Assembly (NCBI RefSeq): GCF_018138715.1
Contig: NZ_JAGSHX010000001.1
Span: 496,001 to 560,000, forward strand
Origin: Streptomyces asiaticus
GTDB taxonomy: Bacteria; Actinomycetota; Actinomycetes; Streptomycetales; Streptomycetaceae
Length of the DNA: 64,000 nt
Reading direction: 5' to 3'
Made by a program: the position numbers and the translations under genes. Under the pieces are notes generated by a model. It was not told the DNA's origin. It did not search any database and saw only the letters and a list, made by a program, of their open reading frames with translations. This document shows, one piece after another, positions 60,807 to 64,000 of the stretch; positions within the stretch are counted from its first letter, which is position 1; each line of letters begins with the position of its first letter.

Positions 60807-63347
60807 TCAGTTGTCCGGGTGAGCCAGCTCCAGGTGCACGTTGTCCATGCCTTGGCCGTTCAGGGTGACCGTGGTGGACACGGGCGGGTATCCGGCGGTG
60901 ATCAGCGAGTAGCTGCCCGCGTCCAGGTCGGTGAAGGAGTAGGCGCCGTCGGAGCCGGTGGTCGTGGTGCCCACCACGTTTCCGGCCGCGTCCACCAGCG
61001 TCACCCGCGCGTCGGTGAGGGCTCGGCGGCCGGCACCCGCTCGTACGACGCCCCGCAGCCGCGCGCCCGACCGCAGGGGCACCTCCAGCGTGGTGACTCC
61101 GGAGCCGGCCAGCTGAACCGGGAGGGCGACGGGCCGGAACCCGGGGGCGTTCACCGTGAGGGTGTGGTCGCCGGCGGGCAGCTCACCGAAGCCGAACCCG
61201 CCGGAGGCGTCGGTCATGCCGCTGGCCAGGACATCGCCGCGAACGTCCGTGACCATGACCACGGCATCCTCCACAGGCACCCCGTCATCGGCCGAGACCA
61301 CGTTGCCGACGAGCCCGCCGGCCCCGGTCAGAACCACGTCATGGGGCAGCGGCTCCTCGTGCAGCACCACCGTGGTCGCCTGGGGCTGGTGGCCATCCGC
61401 CGCGGTGATCAGTACGTACGACCCCGCCGCCGGGGCGGTCAGCTCGTAGCGGCCGGCGCTGTGGGCCACCGCCCGGCCGACCTGACGCCCGGCCGTCGAG
61501 ATCAGCGTGAGCGTGGCGCCCGCCATCCCATCGCCGGCGGCGTCACGGACCCGGCCGTTCAGAAGTGGTCCGGGACCGGTCTCGGTCGAGGCGGCGGCCT
61601 TGTCGCTCACGGAGCCGCGGCCGCCCGGCTGCCGGAGTGAGGCCCGCGCCGGACCATGCGGAGCGGCTGCGCCGACCAATACCGGCTCCGGCTCCACCGC
61701 TACCGGCTCCACCGCTACCGGCTCCACCGCTACCGGCTCCACCGCTACCGGCTCCACCGCTACCGGCTCCGGCTCCACCGCGGGCGACGGTTTCGCCTCC
61801 TCGGGTGCCGCCGGGACCGAGGCCCGCGGGGTGCGCAGCAGCACCGCCCCGACGATGGCGGCGAGCAGCGCGAGGGCCGCGGCCACGATCAGGCACAGGT
61901 GAAGGCCGTCGAGGAAGGCCGCGGACAAGGCGCCCAGGGCGCGGCCGGTGTCCGCTCCCAGGTCCATCCGGGCCACTGTCCCCAGCCCGCCGGCTTCCAC
62001 GGCCGCGGTGATTCGCTGCGCGGTCGCGCCGTCGACGCCGGCGGCCTGAAGATGGCCGGGGAGGGTGTCGGCGGTCCTGGTGGTCAGCAGCACGCCCAGA
62101 ACGGCCGGGCCGAGGGCGCCGCCGACCTGCCGGAAGGCGTTGTTGCCCGCTGCCGCCATACCGGCCAGGCGGTGCGGCACGGAGGCGACGGCGGTGGCGG
62201 TCATGGGTGTGACGACCAGGCCCAGACTGAGGCCCAGAAGAGCCAGTCGCCAGGCCAGCGCACCGAACGGCGTGTGCGCGTCGAGGGCGGTCAGGGACAC
62301 CAGGGCCCCCGCGGTGAGCAACAGTCCGGTGGTGATCAGGACGCGCGCCGAGACCCGGCGCATCAACGGCCCGACCACCACCCCGACGAGCAGGCACACC
62401 GCCGATACCGCCAGCATCCGGTAGCCCGCGTCGAGGGTGTCGAGCCGCTGCACCATGCCGAAGTAGAGGCTGAGGGCGAAGAAGAAACCGATCAGCCCCA
62501 GGAAGCTGATCATCGCGATCAGCGTCGTGGCGCTGAACGCCGGGCTGCGGAAGAGCGCCAGGTCCAGCATCGGGCTGGCACTGCGCCGTTCGGCCAGGAT
62601 GAAGGCGAGGGCGCTGACGGCCGCGAGCGAAAGCGCGACGATCACCCGGGGCTCGGAGAAGGAGTCGGCGCCGCCCTCGATCACGCCGTAGACGAGCGAA
62701 GTGACCGCCAGCGCGGCGGTGATCTGGCCGGGCCAGTCCAGCCGGCGGGAGCCGGGCGCCCGGGAGTCGGCCACCAGCGGCGCCGCGATCACCATGGTGA
62801 GGACGGCCACGGGTATGGTCGGCAGGTAGATCCAGCGCCAGGCGGCGTGGTCGAGGATGACTCCCGCCATCAGGGGGCCGACGGCCAGTGCCGTCATGAG
62901 GGCCGCCGCCCACAGCCCGACGAACTTCGCGCGCTGGTGCGGATCGGGCACCGCGTGGCTGATCAGCGCCAGCGTGGTGGGCAGCAGCGCGGCCGCGCCC
63001 AGCCCGGCCAGGGCCTGCCCGGCCCACAGCACCTGGACCGACTGCGCGCTCAGGGCGACGGCGGCTCCGATGACGGCGAACGACAAGCCCGCCTGGAAGA
63101 CCTTCTTGCGGCCGTGTACGTCTCCAAAGACACCGGCGCTCAGGATGAGGGCCGCCATGGGCAGGACGAACGCATCGGTGATCCACGACAGCTGAGATGT
63201 CGACGCGTGCAGGGCCCGTTGGATGGCGGGAAGACTCACCGAGACACTGGTGACCGGCAGATAGGCGACGAACACCCCGACGCAGGCCATGACGAGCGTG
63301 GCTTTCGGCCTCTGCCGTGCCCCGTTCGCAGTTGTTCCGACGTTCAC
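60807..63347 (-). CDS. MFS drug transporter (DHA2) fused to carboxypeptidase-regulatory-like domains
   Basis: 846 aa. The N-terminal 490 residues are a 14-helix DHA2 proton antiporter (LVMACVGVFVAYLPVTSVSV, GDVHGRKKVFQAGLSFAVIG, LWAGQALAGLGAAALLPTTL). After the last helix comes a Pro-Glu linker with five V-A-V-E-P repeats, then three or more CarboxypepD-regulatory-like beta-sandwiches (VRDAAGDGMAGATLTLIST, VVSADDGVPVEDAVVMVTD, GDHTLTVNAPGFRPV, VTLVDAAGNVVGTTTTGSDG AYSF). GTG at 63347 is chosen: GGGGAG five bases upstream. The topology puts the tail inside the cell if the helix count is 14. Likely exports a drug or metabolite; the AsnC gene follows. Confidence 0.87.
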   Translation of the reverse strand: MNVGTTANGARQRPKATLVMACVGVFVAYLPVTSVSVSLPAIQRALHASTSQLSWITDAFVLPMAALILSAGVFGDVHGRKKVFQAGLSFAVIGAAVALSAQSVQVLWAGQALAGLGAAALLPTTLALISHAVPDPHQRAKFVGLWAAALMTALAVGPLMAGVILDHAAWRWIYLPTIPVAVLTMVIAAPLVADSRAPGSRRLDWPGQITAALAVTSLVYGVIEGGADSFSEPRVIVALSLAAVSALAFILAERRSASPMLDLALFRSPAFSATTLIAMISFLGLIGFFFALSLYFGMVQRLDTLDAGYRMLAVSAVCLLVGVVVGPLMRRVSARVLITTGLLLTAGALVSLTALDAHTPFGALAWRLALLGLSLGLVVTPMTATAVASVPHRLAGMAAAGNNAFRQVGGALGPAVLGVLLTTRTADTLPGHLQAAGVDGATAQRITAAVEAGGLGTVARMDLGADTGRALGALSAAFLDGLHLCLIVAAALALLAAIVGAVLLRTPRASVPAAPEEAKPSPAVEPEPVAVEPVAVEPVAVEPVAVEPVAVEPEPVLVGAAAPHGPARASLRQPGGRGSVSDKAAASTETGPGPLLNGRVRDAAGDGMAGATLTLISTAGRQVGRAVAHSAGRYELTAPAAGSYVLITAADGHQPQATTVVLHEEPLPHDVVLTGAGGLVGNVVSADDGVPVEDAVVMVTDVRGDVLASGMTDASGGFGFGELPAGDHTLTVNAPGFRPVALPVQLAGSGVTTLEVPLRSGARLRGVVRAGAGRRALTDARVTLVDAAGNVVGTTTTGSDGAYSFTDLDAGSYSLITAGYPPVSTTVTLNGQGMDNVHLELAHPDN
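61690..61764 (-). repeat. 5 x 15 bp tandem repeat encoding the V-A-V-E-P linker
   Basis: Five exact copies of GGCTCCACCGCTACC (plus strand) within the MFS fusion gene, giving a proline-rich spacer between membrane and beta-sandwich parts. Same unit length as the array at 6.5 kb but unrelated sequence. Confidence 0.97.
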
Positions 63348-63685
63348 AGATACTCCCCATTCAGTGCGGCGGGTCGCCGACACGGCGATCACTTTCCAGC
63401 CAGTCCCGTCCAGGAGCCAGCCACAGCCCGCAGAGCTCGGAGAACCGACATCGAGGCGACCGCTTCGAAGGTTTTCCGACACCTGTACGGTGCACCTGGC
63501 CCGCCGTGGCGCCGTCGCCGCGCCGTCGTCGCGCGGGAAGGCGAAGGCCGCGGCGCCGAGCGCTGGGCCCGTCTGCCCGCCCCGCCGCTCGGCGCGGGTT
63601 CTGATCCTGGTGGCGTTATCTGACCAGGCTTGTCCGCCAGCCCCCTTTGCTGAGTAGCCCGATCGGCAGATCGCTCCTTGCCTCT
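63348..63685. other. Intergenic region before the MFS gene
   Basis: 338 bp without a supported gene; it holds the MFS promoter (not pinpointed). Confidence 0.45.
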
Positions 63686-64000
63686 TCAGAGGAAAACGCG
63701 AGCAATATCAAGCCACTTCTGCGCATCCTCGCCGATCGCCGTGAGGTCAGTTTTGGCTCGGGACCTGCGTTGGGTGACTCGAAGGCAGAAGTCGAGGGCA
63801 CTTCCCTGAACCCGCTGCATGGCATCTTCCGGGCCCCATACCCAGGTTTGGCCGTCGGGACGGGTCAGCTCGACGCGGAACGGCTCTGCCGGAACGGACA
63901 ACTGGGCAGCATGGAACGACAACTCTCGCCCTATTACTCCCAACGAGGCCACATGCCGGAGCCGACCCGTGGGACGGCGGGGGACACCCAGTGCATCGAA
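63686..64000 (-). CDS. TIGR03084-family (DinB/wyosine-type) protein, 3' end only
   Basis: The frame is open to the right edge and encodes the C-terminal part of a mycothiol-type DinB-related protein: FDALGVPRRPTGRLRHVASL, VELTRPDGQTWVWGPEDAMQ and ALDFCLRVTQRRSRAKTDL then WLDIARVFL. VELT-x-PDG...W-x-WGP and DFCLVVTQRR are the family marks. The usual last 5-10 residues are replaced by a stop after VFL. The start lies outside the window. Confidence 0.8.
   Translation of the reverse strand, partial: FDALGVPRRPTGRLRHVASLGVIGRELSFHAAQLSVPAEPFRVELTRPDGQTWVWGPEDAMQRVQGSALDFCLRVTQRRSRAKTDLTAIGEDAQKWLDIARVFL

Noticed and set aside
61656..63623. Long plus-strand frame opposite the MFS gene
   Set aside because: Low-complexity translation of the antisense strand; no ribosome-binding site or domain.

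Overview
The window is very GC-rich, uses GTG and TTG starts freely, and carries families typical of the genus: a SARP/AfsR-type regulator, CGNR proteins, AsnC/HxlR/TetR/ROK regulators, MsiK-style sugar ABC importers without an ATPase gene, and secreted ricin-lectin hydrolases. It looks like a Streptomyces chromosome (or a close relative), in an accessory or arm-like region, because intact operons alternate with many broken gene fragments. No rRNA, complete tRNA, CRISPR array, phage structural genes or PKS/NRPS core genes were seen.

1-6.4 kb holds a partial CGNR regulator, a 5'-truncated ferredoxin reductase, a large SARP/NB-ARC/TPR regulator, a GNAT acetyltransferase, a VOC protein and a JAB/MPN-like protein. 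An 8 x 15 bp tandem repeat lies upstream of the JAB gene. 6.8-12.2 kb is a lysine/pipecolate breakdown operon: an FAD oxidase, then HglS, then an ALDH7-type semialdehyde dehydrogenase, with a divergent LysR gene that looks leaderless. 12.2-15.4 kb mixes an orphan type II thioesterase and a second CGNR gene with remnants of an amino acid permease, a glutamate dehydrogenase and a quinone reductase. 15.4-18.0 kb is a TetR-AKR-MDR redox operon preceded by a clear double operator. 18.0-21.8 kb holds a DinB-MalY-TOPRIM operon and a D-threonine aldolase/D-serine dehydratase-like gene.

21.86-27.0 kb is a decayed integrative island: a damaged tRNA 3'-end-like sequence, a strong terminator, a frameshifted tyrosine recombinase, ISAs1 and ISL3 transposase pieces, and scraps of regulatory and enzyme genes, around an intact HxlR/NAD(P)-binding reductase pair. 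27.0-30.6 kb has a DUF3500 protein and a probable stress cluster (Hsp20, STAS, DUF2267). 30.6-33.1 kb is mostly fragments. 33.1-35.0 kb encodes two secreted peptidases (M64 and S1). 35.1-36.7 kb is a broken sigma-factor/CAP fusion gene joined to a transposase piece.

36.7-59.5 kb is the main functional block, a fucoside/complex-glycan locus. It has a ROK regulator divergent from a GH13-SBP-permease-permease operon, two tandem GH29-like secreted enzymes with ricin domains, a GH95 alpha-L-fucosidase with a ricin domain, and L-fuconate dehydratase. It ends with a secreted PQQ-type sugar dehydrogenase/PKD/lectin protein and a ThuA-DUF1080-lectin protein. The inferred logic is extracellular defucosylation and lectin-mediated adhesion, ABC uptake, and non-phosphorylated L-fucose breakdown towards pyruvate and lactate. 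Inside it lies debris: a deleted FAH-family hydrolase, a LutC piece, a second truncated ROK gene that keeps a well-conserved copy of the ROK operator, a permease scrap, parts of a DUF5703/GH95-like enzyme, and a GH20-CBM32 hexosaminidase broken in several places. 59.5-64 kb has a double-AsnC regulator, an MFS transporter fused to carboxypeptidase-regulatory-like domains, and the 3' end of a DinB-like TIGR03084 gene.
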